This document shows positions 11,222 to 22,979 of a stretch of 64,000 bases of DNA, one piece after another; the stretch's first letter is position 1, and each line of letters starts with the position of its first letter. This DNA is from Sternotherus odoratus. Its lineage: Eukaryota > Chordata > Testudines > Kinosternidae. The stretch spans positions 34,905,390-34,969,389 of the forward strand of contig JAVMKO010000003.1 in assembly GCA_032164245.1 (NCBI GenBank). The letters run 5' to 3'. Under the pieces are notes generated by a model that was given only the letters and a program-made list of their open reading frames with translations, made no database searches and was not told the DNA's origin. Position numbers and translations under genes: made by a program.

Positions 11222-11329
11222 CGGGTTTTCCTGGGCACATCTCGTCAGTCGCACTTCCCTCCATGCAAGGTACAGCAGACAATCGTTTTGTGCCATATCA
11301 CGGCAAGCATGGAGTCCGCTCAGTTCACC

Positions 11330-12571
11330 GCTGCAGTTGTGACCATTGTAAATACCTCTTGTATTAACCAGCAGTATGTGCAGAATCTTCAAAACTGGCT
11401 GAGGAAGCAATGACAGCGTGATCACAATAGTGTTGAGGACATGGACACATTCTTATAAGAAAGCCATGTGGCGATTAAGACATCATGGTTACATTGGGCC
11501 AGGTTCATGCCATGGAACACCGATTCTGGGCCCAGGAAACAATCACAGACTGGTGGAACCACATAGTGCTGCAGGTATGGGATGATTCCCAGTGGCTGTA
11601 AAACTTTCGCATGTGTAGGACCACTTTCATGGAACTTTGTGACTTGCTATCCCCTGCCCTGAAGCACAAAGACACCAAAATGAAAGCAGCCCTTGCAGTT
11701 GAAAAGTGAGTGGCCATATCCCCATGGAAACTTGCAACAGCTACCGTCAGTCGGGAATCAGTTTGGAGTAGGCAAATCTGTTGTGGGGGCTGCTGTGCTG
11801 CAAGTAGCCAATGCAAATCTTTGACCAGCTGCTATCAAAGGTAGTGACTCTGGGAAATGTGCAGACCACTGTGGATGACTTTAATGCGAAGGGGTCCCCT
11901 ACCTGTGGGGGGGCAATAGACAGAACACATATCCCTATCTTGGCACTGGAACACTGAGGCGGCCAGTACGTAAACCGCAAGGGGTACTCCTCGATGGTGC
12001 TGTAAACACTGGTGAATCACAAGGGATTCATCACCAACATCAAGTGGGATGTCCAGGAAAAGTGCATGGTGCTCGCATCTTCTGGAACGCTGGTGTGTTT
12101 GAACAACTGCAGGAAGGGACTTACTTCCCAAACCAGACAATTACTGTTGGGGATGTTGAAATGCCTATAGTTATCCTCGGGAACCCAGCCTACCCCTTAA
12201 TGCCATGACTCATAAAGCTGCACACAGGTACCCTGGACAGTAGTAAGGAACAGTTCAACTATAGGCTGAGCAAGTGCAGAATGGTGGTAGAATGTGCATT
12301 TGGATGTTTGAAAGCTCGCTGGAGCTGTTTGCTGACAAGGTTAGATCTCAGCAAAACCAATACTCCAATTGTAATTGCTGCTTGTTCTGTGCGCCACAAT
12401 ATCTGTGAGAGTAAGGGGGAGATGTTTCTGATGGGGTGGGAGGTTGAGGCAAATCGTCTGGTGGCCAATTTCGCACAGCCAGACAACAGGGCGATTAGAG
12501 CGCAGCAGGGCACGCTGCACATTAGAGAAGCTTTGAAAGCCAGTTTCATGACTGGCCAGGGTATGGTGTGA
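11330..12571 (+). pseudogene. HARBI1-like transposase, inactivated
   Basis: This region encodes a DDE nuclease of the PIF/Harbinger superfamily, spread over at least two frames with stops. Recognisable blocks in order: FRMCRTTFMELCDLL (helical N-terminal part), GGAIDRTHIPIL with the first catalytic Asp (codon 11919-11921), QYVNRKGYSSMVL, ILGNPAYPL where the second catalytic Asp is Asn (codon 12182-12184), and VVECAFGCLKARW with the catalytic Glu (codon 12290-12292). The first block and the latter two are in different frames. The intact terminal frame 12281-12571 holds the Glu motif and the helix VIAACSVRHNI. The typical family length is about 350-400 residues, so the coding span is nearly complete. 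The Asp-to-Asn change, frameshifts and stops rule out activity. Confidence 0.88.
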
Positions 12572-12717
12572 CAGTTGTGTTTGTTTGTCCTTGATGTTAC
12601 CCACCCCCAATATATATTAAAGGAGATAAAGTCACAGTTGTTTAAAGTACATTCTTTATTATTTGTTGAACAATTGAGAGAAATCAGAAGGTAGCCCGTG
12701 GGATTGGGGTAGTAGGT

Positions 12718-12870
12718 TAGGAAGGGTTAGGGGAGTGGAGGAGGAGGAGGAGGAGGAAAGGACAAGTCCAGAAATCGAATCAAAATTTTGGATATGCCAG
12801 CTTTCTGCTGCTTGGGCAATCCTCTGGGGTTGAGTGTGTGGGTCCCCAGAGCCTCTCCCCCCCCCCCCCC
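12718..12870. repeat. (GGA)n tract and poly-C tract
   Basis: GAGGAGGAGGAGGAGGAGG at about 12738-12757 and a run of about 14 C at 12857-12870, both in the 3' non-coding part of the Harbinger element. Confidence 0.85.
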
Positions 12871-13200
12871 ATGTTCTTGGGCATCTGGGTGAGAAGGCTA
12901 TGGAACTTGGGGAGGAGGGAAGGCACTTATACAGGGGCTAAAGGGGAGATCTGTGGTCTTGATGCCTTTCTCACATAAGATCCATCAGACAGCAGAGCAT
13001 GTCAGTTTGCTCCCCCATCAGCTAGAGCATGGCATCCGGAACTGCAATGTTGATTTTAGCACCACTCCCCTGGCCAAGGTGGAGTACAGAAACCAGCTTT
13101 AAGAGTCCTTTAAATCGACACAGCTGGGTTGGTCGTGTGGATGGAATCAGTTTAAACTCCACTAATTCCAAAATAATCACCTACTGTAGACCAGGCCTAA

Positions 13201-15300
13201 GGAAGTATGCAGCTGGTGCCTCTGAAAGACTACTTACATCTGCCAGTGATAAAACATCAATAGGTCAACCACCTCACCTATTGGATCCAACTTTTCCTAT
13301 ATCATCACAAAATACACATCCAAGGCAACTTGCTTTCTCTGCAGAAATCTAGTGAGCCCTTGCCTTCCTAGAAGTGATCCTTGCACATTTAGGCACCGTC
13401 TATACACAAACATGCCAGTATGCCAGTGGCTGTCGATTTGAAAAAGCCACTGATACTTTTAAAGCACTTTTATTTCCACTTTTTAAGTAGCTAAATGAAT
13501 TGGGATGAGACCAAAAAAAAGTATTCAGGGTTAACAAAGTCTAACTGCATCTAGTGTTACATGGAAGCAACAAAGCAGCTTGGGAAAGAGCAAAACTTCT
13601 AGCAGCTATTGCAGAAACAGAGCAGACAATTAAGATTACAGCTGTAGAGGGAGAGAAAATATATAATCTGGGGTAATAGTAATAATCAAGTACAGTGAAT
13701 TTGAGGAAACAGAATTGCCTTTTGCTCCCAAATTAGACTATATTCTAGACTAGAGAAGAACAACTAATGATGTGTAAGACAGAGCAATCAGCAATGATTC
13801 TGGTTGGTGTGGTGTTTTCCCCTTTCTCTCTGGCCATTGCACAGCCTTCCCCATTATAAACTTAAGGACCATCCTGATCTGAGCTGACCTCCAGGGCTTT
13901 TACAAGTAACAGAAATTCAAAGAAGAGTCAGTGTGTATCTAGGCACCAAGTTCTATTTTTAGGGTTGGGAGGAGATATTAGGTTTTGCTATAGGGGTTCA
14001 GCAACAAGCCATGGAGATCATCTTTCAGCTACAAGTGTCAATGCCCTCCTTCCCAAAACATTTTTCAGTGGCAAACAAACTAACTTCCCTCGTCCTTGTC
14101 CTCCCTGCTACTTCCTTCATCCTCCTCTGCAACAAGTGTCACATTTCTGCCCAACTGAGCTGCCAACCCTCCCACAAATGATTTATGACTCACCTAACAG
14201 CTTCCAAAACCATCCCCAACTTAAACCTCCACATCGGCAATGCCGGTTACAAGAATGATCTGGATCTGAATATGTAAATAATTGATTAACAGACACAGTT
14301 CCAGTAGTTGGCACTAAAGAATATATAACATACTGGGTTTTGTAGGACCAGTAAAACATCCTGTTATGCTCTGAAAATATCTCCCTCCATTTAGCTCTTT
14401 ACATCGGCTCTTAGCAATGCTAAAATAACATCCATATAATGGTGCAAGCACCCGTGTAATATCGCCCAAAGTCTACATTGAAAGCCCTCCACTCCCTGTT
14501 TTATTTGTGATCCTTAGTCACCATATTGATCAGTGCTGATTAGCTCTATTCTAGAGTCAAATTCCAACCCTGAAAGTTGCTAAAAAGTTTTTAACTTTCA
14601 TAGGAACAGGTTGGACAGAAGCGGAAGAAAAAAAATGTTTGACTGCTCCTTTAAAAATGCTGATAGAGAGCACAACTGGGAGTGCTGGAGAATATTAGTA
14701 GAACTAGGGAAATGGCTCCAGGAATGCTAATTAGTAAACAATGCAGCCAGGAAAAAAATATATTAGTTCATTTTTTGTTGCTTGCAAGTATCTTTCATGC
14801 ACAGAATAAATGACACATTACTTAAGCGGTAAACTGCCAGAAAGCCAGGCATGTCGTGGTACATTTTACAATGCTCTGAGACTCAAGAGGGGTTTCTATC
14901 TTTTACTGCCAGGAACTGTGCTTTTACCTACCATGTCTTGTCAGTGTTTTGCTCAGGAGACCACACCATCAGTACTTTATCTCTCTTGCTTTCCACACTA
15001 TTTTCCATTCCACTTTGTTAATAAAGAAAAAAGAAAAGGAAAAATTCTGAAGTACCACTAGTACCTTTTTTGGGGAGGGAGGAAGGAAGGGGGCATTTTT
15101 TTCGCCCTTCCTTATTTAGTCTGTGATTTCTGTGTTCAGAATCCCACAAGACCCCTTTGATTACAAAAAGAGATAAAATACAGAATCTTGTTTTGACAAC
15201 ACCTTTAGTTGTTCAGAGTCCTTTCCATTCCATTTTCTAACCCTCCTCCCTTCACTCAGGAATAGACTGTGTTAATCTATTCAAGTAATAAATCTTTGAA
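13201..15300. other. No confident feature
   Basis: Mixed-composition sequence with a purine/pyrimidine-rich patch at 15060-15110. The frames at 13965-14258 and 14810-15061 have no recognisable domain. At 13395-13450 GTCTATACACAAACATGCC and GTGGCTGTCGATTTG hint at a decayed MITE end, which I cannot confirm. Confidence 0.4.
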
Positions 15301-15304
15301 CCTT

Positions 15305-15660
15305 TCATTTGAGGAAATTAAAGTGCCTTACAAATGCAAATAACCCTCACTGCATACATTTGAGATAGATAATTACTATATTCATTTTGCAGATAGCTAT
15401 GCTGAGGTACAGTGAACTGCTACACTTTAAAAGTCCACAAACAAAAGTGTGCACAAAAAATGTGGTTTTCAAACACAAGTTAGGGATTTGTGTGCACCCA
15501 TGCTTTTGCATCCATGCAACCATAACTTGCATACCAGCATCTGCTGCTTAGCATATGCAACTCAACTACATGACCTTGATAAAAATTGGTCCTAAGTGAT
15601 TTGATCAAGGTCGGGCATGCTGTGACAATTGGGTCTACAACTTTACCTGAATTCTGAGGT
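15305..15660 (+). mobile_element. L2-like LINE 3' remnant, interrupted
   Basis: The L2 3' consensus is followed in order: ATAACCCTCACTGCATAC, TTCATTTTGCAGATAGCTATGCTGAGGTACAG, then after about 170 unrelated bases CTAAGTGATTTGATCAAGGTC and TCTGAGGTC. These correspond to the L2 segments that read CATTTTACAGATGAGGAAACTGAGG and AAGTGACTTGCCCAAGGTC. The interrupting sequence (about 15415-15590) is unassigned. Confidence 0.6.
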
Positions 15661-18600
15661 CAACTGTAAAAAGTATATAAAAGTTCATAAGATGTTATAA
15701 TAACCTACAGCATCAAATGTTGATGAGAAAATGTACAAAAGAGAGACAGAATATTTGAATTAGTCAAAATAAAAAGGCCAACTTGATATGATTCAAGGAC
15801 TGTGTTGAAATTATGTTTTTATTTTAAACAGGAGATATAGAGCCAGAAGTTAATAAGCCAAAACTGATGGGTTGGATATTAGGCCTAATTGCTGGACAAA
15901 AAAATAAGGGGATGGGCTATTCTACTCATTTCTCCCTTTTTGGGGCCCCTAAAAGAAAGATTTTGTGGGGGAAATTATGAAATAACAAAGAGAAGGACAG
16001 ACAGAGGCTACTAGAGCAAGCTTCACCACAATAACTGCCAGCCCCACTGTTTACCGAGACCCCAGCGCTTTATTTTCCTTACTATGAGAGGTGTCCAGAT
16101 GAGAACAGACCAGAGAGAGAGGGACCCAGGTTACACAGGCACACATACAGGGCTCCAGATGAATCCCAAGCACAGCAGTTATTACTGTATTTGATATCAT
16201 GTAAGAGACGGTCAAAGAAGGGGGATTTTTCCTTTTAAGATTAAACTTTAACAACTGTAGCAATGACATCTCCAGCCCATCTCAACTAACTTCTCTTTTT
16301 GCCAAAATGAAAGTTATTACTAACTTTGATGCCACCTAAGAGACTGACAACGATGTGGGCAGGGTGAGGGGGTTTCTTCTACAAAACCTGTCTACAGATA
16401 AAGGGAAAGAGAACAAGGGATGCTGTTAAAATGAAAGACTTACTTCAGAGTTTATATTTCAAATGTTTTACCAGTTTTTCCTTCTCTCTTCTATCTCTAA
16501 TAGAAGACTGAAAGGATTTTTAATGATGTGTTTGCCATAGTGCTAAGCATGCTGAAGTCTCTGAATACCAAGCCGCAGACCTTGTTTAACACTGTTAAAT
16601 GTTAGACAATGACTCGCTGGGTTATATTAACACCTTTGGCCCTGTTTGTTCCATCCAAATCAATACAACAGACAGCAGATCAGCATTACAGCTGACAAGT
16701 GACCAAATCCTGGTCCCACCGACTTCAGTAGTGTTTAGGAGCTATCCCAAAAGAGAAGAATCCAAGTTCCTAGTCCCCCGATTTAAGAACCAGATAATAG
16801 TCCATCCCTTATCAGTTCAGATAAGTTAGATAGCAGAATTATAGATAATAGGCACAGATAAATGAGATTCTGAAATCCAGAGATCACAATTCAATTTCTG
16901 CTTTAGAAGCCAACTGAAAATGGATACAGTGATTTCCTCCCAATCTCCGATAGTTGTCCATGATTCAGCATGATTGGCCTGAGGAGAGAGACAATGTTGA
17001 GGTTCAGCTTGAGGAGTTGTCGGAGGAAGTTTGCACAAAACCTAACCAGTCATTCACTAATCAGGGCTACATGTTATTGTGTATGCATATCCGATTCACA
17101 CACAAAAATATGCACCACAGATTTAAAAACAGGTGTCCTTCCACTGAACTAACTACTGGGGACAGTTAGAAAGAAGGGTCTAAATTCAGAGGTGCACAAT
17201 TACACATTGGGTATATATTAGTCAAAACATGGGTGTATGTGTAAGAAACAGAGAAAGCAATACAGTAGAGCTTGCATTGATTTGGTGTGAATTCAGGACC
17301 GTGCAGAACAATTGTACTTTAGAAGTCAAGGGGTGAATAGCAGGAATACCAACATATTAAAAGATATAAAATAAAGGCCCTGATTCAGATTTTACATCAA
17401 TTTTATACTGAAAAAACTGCATGGAATTTAGTTGAATTACTATGAATTTACATCACATGAAATAAGATCAGAATCAGGCCTTTTCTTTTCCACCCTTCTG
17501 TTACCTGCTAATAATTTACAAGCCCTCCTACCCCAATGCAGACTGCTCCCAAATCAATGGGGAATTCTGCTTACAAATTGATCGCATGATATGGTCCATA
17601 GTTATGAAAATACCAAAATATTGATTCATTCTTTAGATCTTCTGAGAAAATCACAGAAAGTGTAGCTTTAATTAAGTAGAAAGAGGTGAAGAGTTTTGCT
17701 ACTGTATTAAGTAACAGAACTCTGGAGACATATAGATTAGTTGATGCAGATAAGTGTCTCATACCATTATAAAACAAACATTTTTGTGGTATTGTAAGTT
17801 TACACTTGAGCCTTCCAGACCTAAACATAGAACTTTAAGAACACATCAGGAAGCACAGTCAGTTTGCCCAAAGATGAATGAGCTAAAATGATAAAGAGAT
17901 GATACCTAGGATTAACTGATTAAAATAATTGTTTTCCACTAATTTTAGAATTTCAGTAAAAGAAAAATAAACAAAAAACAAATTAAGGCTCCTTTTATAT
18001 TCATGTTTTGAAAATAGTTATTGTAGGACTGTTTAAAGTTAGACTTATTTTCTAGAACATCAATACAACAAAAACAGGTATTCTCTATTAATCTGGGCTA
18101 TTGGGTGAAATTAGATTCCTCAGAGAAAGTAATTCCAAATATAAGAACAATCATCCTGCAGTGTTTGTCATTTTCTGTATGCTGCATCTTCAAATTTCCA
18201 ATACTGTGCTATCTGTTACCATTTTGAAAGGCGGGGTTCAATAGAGATAAAAGTGTGGATCAATAGAGATATACACACCAGGGTCTCAGAATTTACATTC
18301 TTAATGTTTTCTTAGTCTAGAATAAAGCCATTTAAACTGAAAGCATCCTTTTGCTCTGTCTGTATGAAGAAACATGACACATAACAAGAATGGTTCTGCA
18401 CATTTAAAAAAACTAGAACAAAAAGTAAATAATTCTGACACTACAATTCTTAGAAGTTTACTTTGGATTAGTGTAAACTATAGAAAAGTAAGACACAATC
18501 CAGATATTGACCAGTCATCCACTCTGTTCATGTATTAGCAATTTGTGAGGCTTGACAACACTTGGATGTGATCAAATTTTTATTCTTATTGAAACTAAAA

Positions 18601-19310
18601 ATCAATTGCTCTGTGATGGACATTAGTTTCAATACAGCAAACATGAAAAGCTTCACACCTAGCAATTGATGTCTGAATTAGACCAAATTAAAGGAGTCGG
18701 TAGGCTTGATTGTGCCACTTGTTAATAAAATCATAACAAGACACATTTAAAACTGCAAATGAAAGAACATTATGAAAATTGCTAGAAGATGTTCATGATA
18801 ATGGTATTATTATGCCTTTTGATCCAAGCAGTTAGCCAAAGTTCAAGGCTCTGCAGTGATTTCCACTAGGAGGAGAAATTGATGTGGAGTCAGGTATTTT
18901 TGATGCAATCCTGTTTCTTTACAAAGAAGTCCTGTTTCCCTGAACACAAGAGGAATCAAACAGGGGTAGTTTCTATGCTCACATCAAGCCCCTTTCACCC
19001 AGCACTCTACCCAAATGTACTCTCTCTAGGCCTTTCTCAGCAGCATGCTCTCAGTCTCTGTTTAGGTGACGTCTGGTATGTCCTGGCTTCTTCTCTATAT
19101 CTGTTTCTGTGGTGTTTCTCTTTTACACACATATACACACCCTTCTTCTAAATACAACACCCAGCCAATCCTACTCCCACATAATTCAAATCCCAGAACA
19201 TCCTCACACGTCCCATTTCTTTGGGGCATAACATGTGCCTGTGTTTGGGATTAAGACCTTTATTGTTCCATAAAACTATCCTTTTCCTCTCTCTGTATGA
19301 AAAATTATAA
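15661..19310. other. Long repeat-poor stretch
   Basis: Apart from the hairpin repeat at 17380-17482, I recognise no mobile element, RNA or exon here. Open frames are short and lie on both strands. 17830-18700 is strongly AT-rich. This is the longest repeat-poor part of the window with 39.3-42.7 kb, and a fair place to look for conserved non-coding sequence. Confidence 0.4.
17380..17482. repeat. Short hairpin repeat (fossil MITE)
   Basis: GGCCCTGATTCAGATTTTACATC at the left and GATCAGAATCAGGCC at the right form inverted ends around GCATGGAATTTAG...ATTTACATCA. GGCCCTGATTC and GAATCAGGCC are near-perfect complements, giving a stem of about 45 bp with mismatches. Confidence 0.7.
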
Positions 19311-19319
19311 CACATACCC

Positions 19320-19500
19320 TAACCCTAACTGCCATATTTGGGGTTGGGAAGAAATTTTCCCCTGGGTCAGACTGGCAGAGACCTTTGTGGGGGGAGGGAG
19401 GAGGTTGCCTTCATCTGCAGCATGGGGCATGGGTCAACTGGAGGTTTAAATTAGTGTAAATGGTGGATTTTCTGTAACTTGAAGTCTTCAAATTGGTATT
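19320..19500 (+). mobile_element. CR1 LINE 3'-tail fragment
   Basis: GGGGTTGGGAAGAAATTTTCCCC, GGTCAGACTGGCAGAGAC, CTTCATCTGCAGCATGGGGCATGGGTCA and GTAAATGGTGGATTTTCTGTAACTTGAAGTC follow the reptile/bird CR1 3' untranslated region. The last part of the CR1 terminus is absent. Confidence 0.75.
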
Positions 19501-19597
19501 GAGAACAATGGGGCAGAGGAAAAAAGCTGAAAAGTGAGGGGAGATAGATCTGATAATGAACTGGTGTAGGAAGGTGAGGCCCTAAAGTATAAATTCT

Positions 19598-20304
19598 TGT
19601 ATCAGAGGCCCAGTATGAGACATGAAAACCGAATTAAGGAATAGTCAAAAACATTGCTAAGTAAAGCTAGGCTGTGAGCCAAAGGCAGGTCCCGCTCACA
19701 GAAGTTGGCAAGAAGAGAGCTACTAGAAGTCACTAATAAAATGAACATGGGCCAAGACAGCACAAGAACAGCTAGGTACAAACACATCCCATACATCCCA
19801 CACAGATAAAGAACAGGTAGACCTAGCCTAAAAACAGTATAAAAAGGCAATATGATGGATAGACAACATGAAAGGACAATATGGTGGAAACAATATGACA
19901 ATATGAAAGGACAATGTGATGGATGGACAGTTTGTTTGAAGCAATCTGTGAGAAAGCAACCAACCACCCCATAAGAAAGGCAACCCCCTAATAGAGGTGC
20001 TGCACCTCAATGCATCAGGAGTGATGAGTAATCTGTTTGCAAAAGTGTATAAGAATACATCCCTGAGTGGTCATCTTTGTCCAGCCTATGGGCAGTGGAG
20101 TGTCCTGGCTCTGACTGAGCTGTGTCCATTGACCGGGAGCACATATGTACCCATTGATATCTAATCCAGCTGAAGGTAGAGACTGTGTTTCGTTCAACAA
20201 TAAACCCGGCCGGGTGCCTTCGTATCTTACTAGAGTGTGTGGTCTTTTGGGGTTCTCTCGGGGTCTGCTGTCTCAGCTATCTGCACAGAGCCAGGGTAGC
20301 ACAT
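19598..20304 (+). mobile_element. Solo LTR (endogenous retrovirus-type)
   Basis: Starts near TGTATCAGAGGCCCAG and ends near CCAGGGTAGCACA. It has a TATA-like TGTATAAGAATAC at about 20045, the polyadenylation signal AATAAA at 20199-20204 within CAACAATAAACCCGG, then a GT-rich stretch (GAGTGTGTGGTC). A short degenerate tandem array of AATATGA/GGATGGACA units occupies about 19850-19930. I could not find a matching target duplication, so the ends are uncertain by a few bases. No coding sequence accompanies it. Confidence 0.7.
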
Positions 20305-22490
20305 AGAGGGAACATGCGCACAGCCGACTGATAACATCATTGAACAAAAGCAGAGCACCACACAGGTAGCTACTGCCAACAACTGGGTGCAGGACAATTG
20401 GGACTAAATGAGAGGAGAGTTTGGGACTAGGAGCCAGTGGTAACGAAGCACATGAGGGGTGGAAGTTAATTCTGAGTGCCCCATTTTAAATTCAAGACCT
20501 GATTTTTCAAAGTACTTAGCATTATAATATAGCACTTTATGTTTAAAGAATAGCTCCCATTTATTTAAATTGCTCCTGAAAGTGTTCAGCACTTCTGCAT
20601 ATCAAATCCCAGGGTCTCAAAGCAGACAAACAGAAAATGAGAAAGTAGTGACCACCTATGAAAAGTTTGTTCTAACTTTACACACCAACTCTATAGCAGA
20701 AGCATTATCTCATAAGGCAGCATTCAGTCGACTACCACGAAGTCATTCTTAATCTTCCTGCGATCCCCTGATCCATTCACTTCACACATGCCAAACCTCC
20801 CTCAAACAAGTGGCCGGACCTTTACTTTTGGGTGGCTTAGACCCATCCATCGCAATCTCTGCAATAGGGATACACCTTTCCACTTTTGCAACAAATGAAC
20901 CAGTCAACAGCCTCCTTTCACTTCATAGCAGTAATTCATACCGAGAGCAATTCCATCTTATGAACTGAATGAGACAGGGGTCCTGTGAAACAAATAGTGT
21001 GTGATCCTGTTATTAAAGACTGCAACACAATGCATATGCACAAGGGGCTGAATTAAGATTGCACAGGCAATTTTAATTCTGGCATTTCCTATTTTTAATA
21101 ACTTGATTTTGCAAACTTAATTGTGTTCTTTTAACATAGTTTTGTGTGTTTAGTTATAAACATCACAGATAGAAAGATAGATAAGGAACATGAATCTGCT
21201 CTTCATTGTATTAATCATTAAGAATTCCTCTGAAGTTTTACATTGAGTTACATCAGCATAAAGCAAGTGATAGCAAGAGCAGAATCAGTCCCAGTCATTT
21301 AAATCTCATGTAACCTGGCCTTTTTTAGTTAATAGCTCAAAAAAATGTGGTACTGTACTTGGTCTTCCTTACAAATCTGAACTATGCTAAACTCTTTCCT
21401 CTGAAATGCTGTTCAACTCAGTGTTAAAATTTTCTTATGGTTTCTTGGTTGTGTGAGAAAGTAATTCCTGAATTCATTTGATCTTGTTTTATACCTCCCA
21501 AGGATTTAGGTTTTCTGAAATTAAAACTCTTCAGAACATGTCTGTGCTTCTCTAAGAAGGCAGTTCTGGAATTTTCAGCTGCAGAAGAATTTCTATGCTC
21601 TGACTGATCTTGTTCTCATCTGAAGCTAAGATGACCTTTCATGGGGGTACTGTTAAAAATAAATGAGTTAAACATAGTCATGTGTAAGCAGATCCAATTC
21701 CATTTAATTCAGTGGTTTACACTTAGATGGAATTACATCTGAAATATTTTGAACAATTTCTCATTTAGTTTCCTGGTCAAATTTTATTACAGCATTGTAT
21801 CCCATCTTGATAGAACATTAATATGTTAAAAGAAAAGAGATATTGGGTATATTTAAAAGATTAATAATGTTTTAAGGTCATTTTTAAGAAGATAATTTAA
21901 GAATTTTGTTCCAAATGAATGAGTTCAAACTATTAACAATAAAATATAGCTAAATGGACACTGAAAACTATACAGGAGTTTAAAAGAATCAGTTAAATAA
22001 GAATGTCTGCTCTGAAGCGCGCTGACCAAATGAAGTCTTCTGTGTCCTGCACAGAAAAGGTTGCTCTGATCAAGATAGATACTGTAGTGATAGGTGCTGA
22101 GTGCAATGGCTAGACAGATGTCCAGTGTATTAGCTTTTCATACATGATGAAGATGCCCAGATATCCAACATGGTTACATTTTTTACCTTTTTGACAAGGG
22201 AGATGGGGCACAAGGGCAAGGGGGCATATGTTCATGGTCAAACTGTCAATAGTACCAAAGTGAGTGTTTAAAATGAAACAGCAGCCTTTTTTTTCTTTTG
22301 GGTCTTCCACATGAACCTTGGAGTGCCCAGTCACAAGTAATTTATTGTTGTTGTCTGGAATTAGCCTGAGGGGAAAAGAAGTTCTCCCCTCTTATGAAAT
22401 AATATGGGACACAAGATTCTTGGAACACAGCACTGTAGGCAGTAACTGTTGTCAGAGTAAGTGTATCTATAAAGCAAATCCCCAGCTAGG
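20305..22490. other. Mostly unassigned
   Basis: Only a weak hairpin-repeat arm at about 21225-21300 (AGTTTTACATTGAGTTACATC and CAGAATCAGTCCCAG) is recognisable. Elsewhere the sequence is AT-rich without frames or repeats that I know. Confidence 0.4.
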
Positions 22491-22496
22491 GGACCA

Positions 22497-22615
22497 ATCC
22501 TGTCAGATGCTGCACGTCTCCTGTGAGGTGCTGAATACTCTCAACTCCCACTGGTGTGATTGGAAGTCAAAGGCACTCAGTACCTTCCAGGATCAGATAC
22601 TAAAGCAGGAACCAG
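22497..22615. repeat. Short hairpin repeat (fossil MITE)
   Basis: CCTGTCAGATGCTG...GTGAGGTGCTGAATACTC with CAACTCCCACTGG is answered by GAAGTCAAAGGCACTCAGTACCTTCCAGGATCAG. This is the TGCTGAGxxCTCCCATTGA type of short palindromic repeat. The 150-codon frame at 22318-22770 runs through it and is not a gene. Confidence 0.6.
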
Positions 22616-22979
22616 CAGAGGTGGGAACAAAAAAAAAGTATATAATGCAGCCTGCTGAACGTAAGTGTATTCTTGTTTTAGTAAAAGTGCCACCATTTTT
22701 CAGTAGTTGGATTTGCTGTTCCATAACTTTAACCAGTTGGAAGATTAAATCAATAGTAAGAGGTAGGTAACATCAGATTAATTCTAGTTCTTTCCAGGCA
22801 TTTTATCCTGGGGGCAATTGGGTTTTTTTCCTGTTTAATTTTAATTGCTGCTTTACTCTAAGGGGGTACAGTATTCACTATGTTCCTTTTATGCGTATAG
22901 AGCCTAACGTCAGCCTACAATTGAGGGATAATGACAGATCATTTCTGTTTCAACAAAATGGAACTGACCTGATTCCGGG

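Larger units (their letters stand above)
10475..13197 (+). mobile_element. PIF/Harbinger DNA transposon, near full length
   Basis: A 2.7-kb element with ends GCGTATGTCTACAGTA (10475) and TACTGTAGACCAGGCC (to 13197). The ends are inverted repeats with GTCTACAGTA identical and the outer bases diverged. TAA flanks both sides (10472-10474 and 13198-13200), the 3-bp TWA target duplication typical of this superfamily. Internally it encodes a decayed HARBI1-like transposase (11330-12571). A solo LTR has since landed in its 5' part at 10712-11221. I do not see the Myb-like second gene that autonomous elements carry. It is inactive in this copy. Confidence 0.9.

Noticed and set aside
19314..19333. Interstitial telomere-like CCCTAACCCTAA
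   Set aside because: Only two units, next to a CR1 tail; too short to mean more than chance.
22318..22770. 150-codon plus-strand frame
   Set aside because: It passes through a short hairpin repeat and shows no domain, no start context and no codon pattern that would support a gene.
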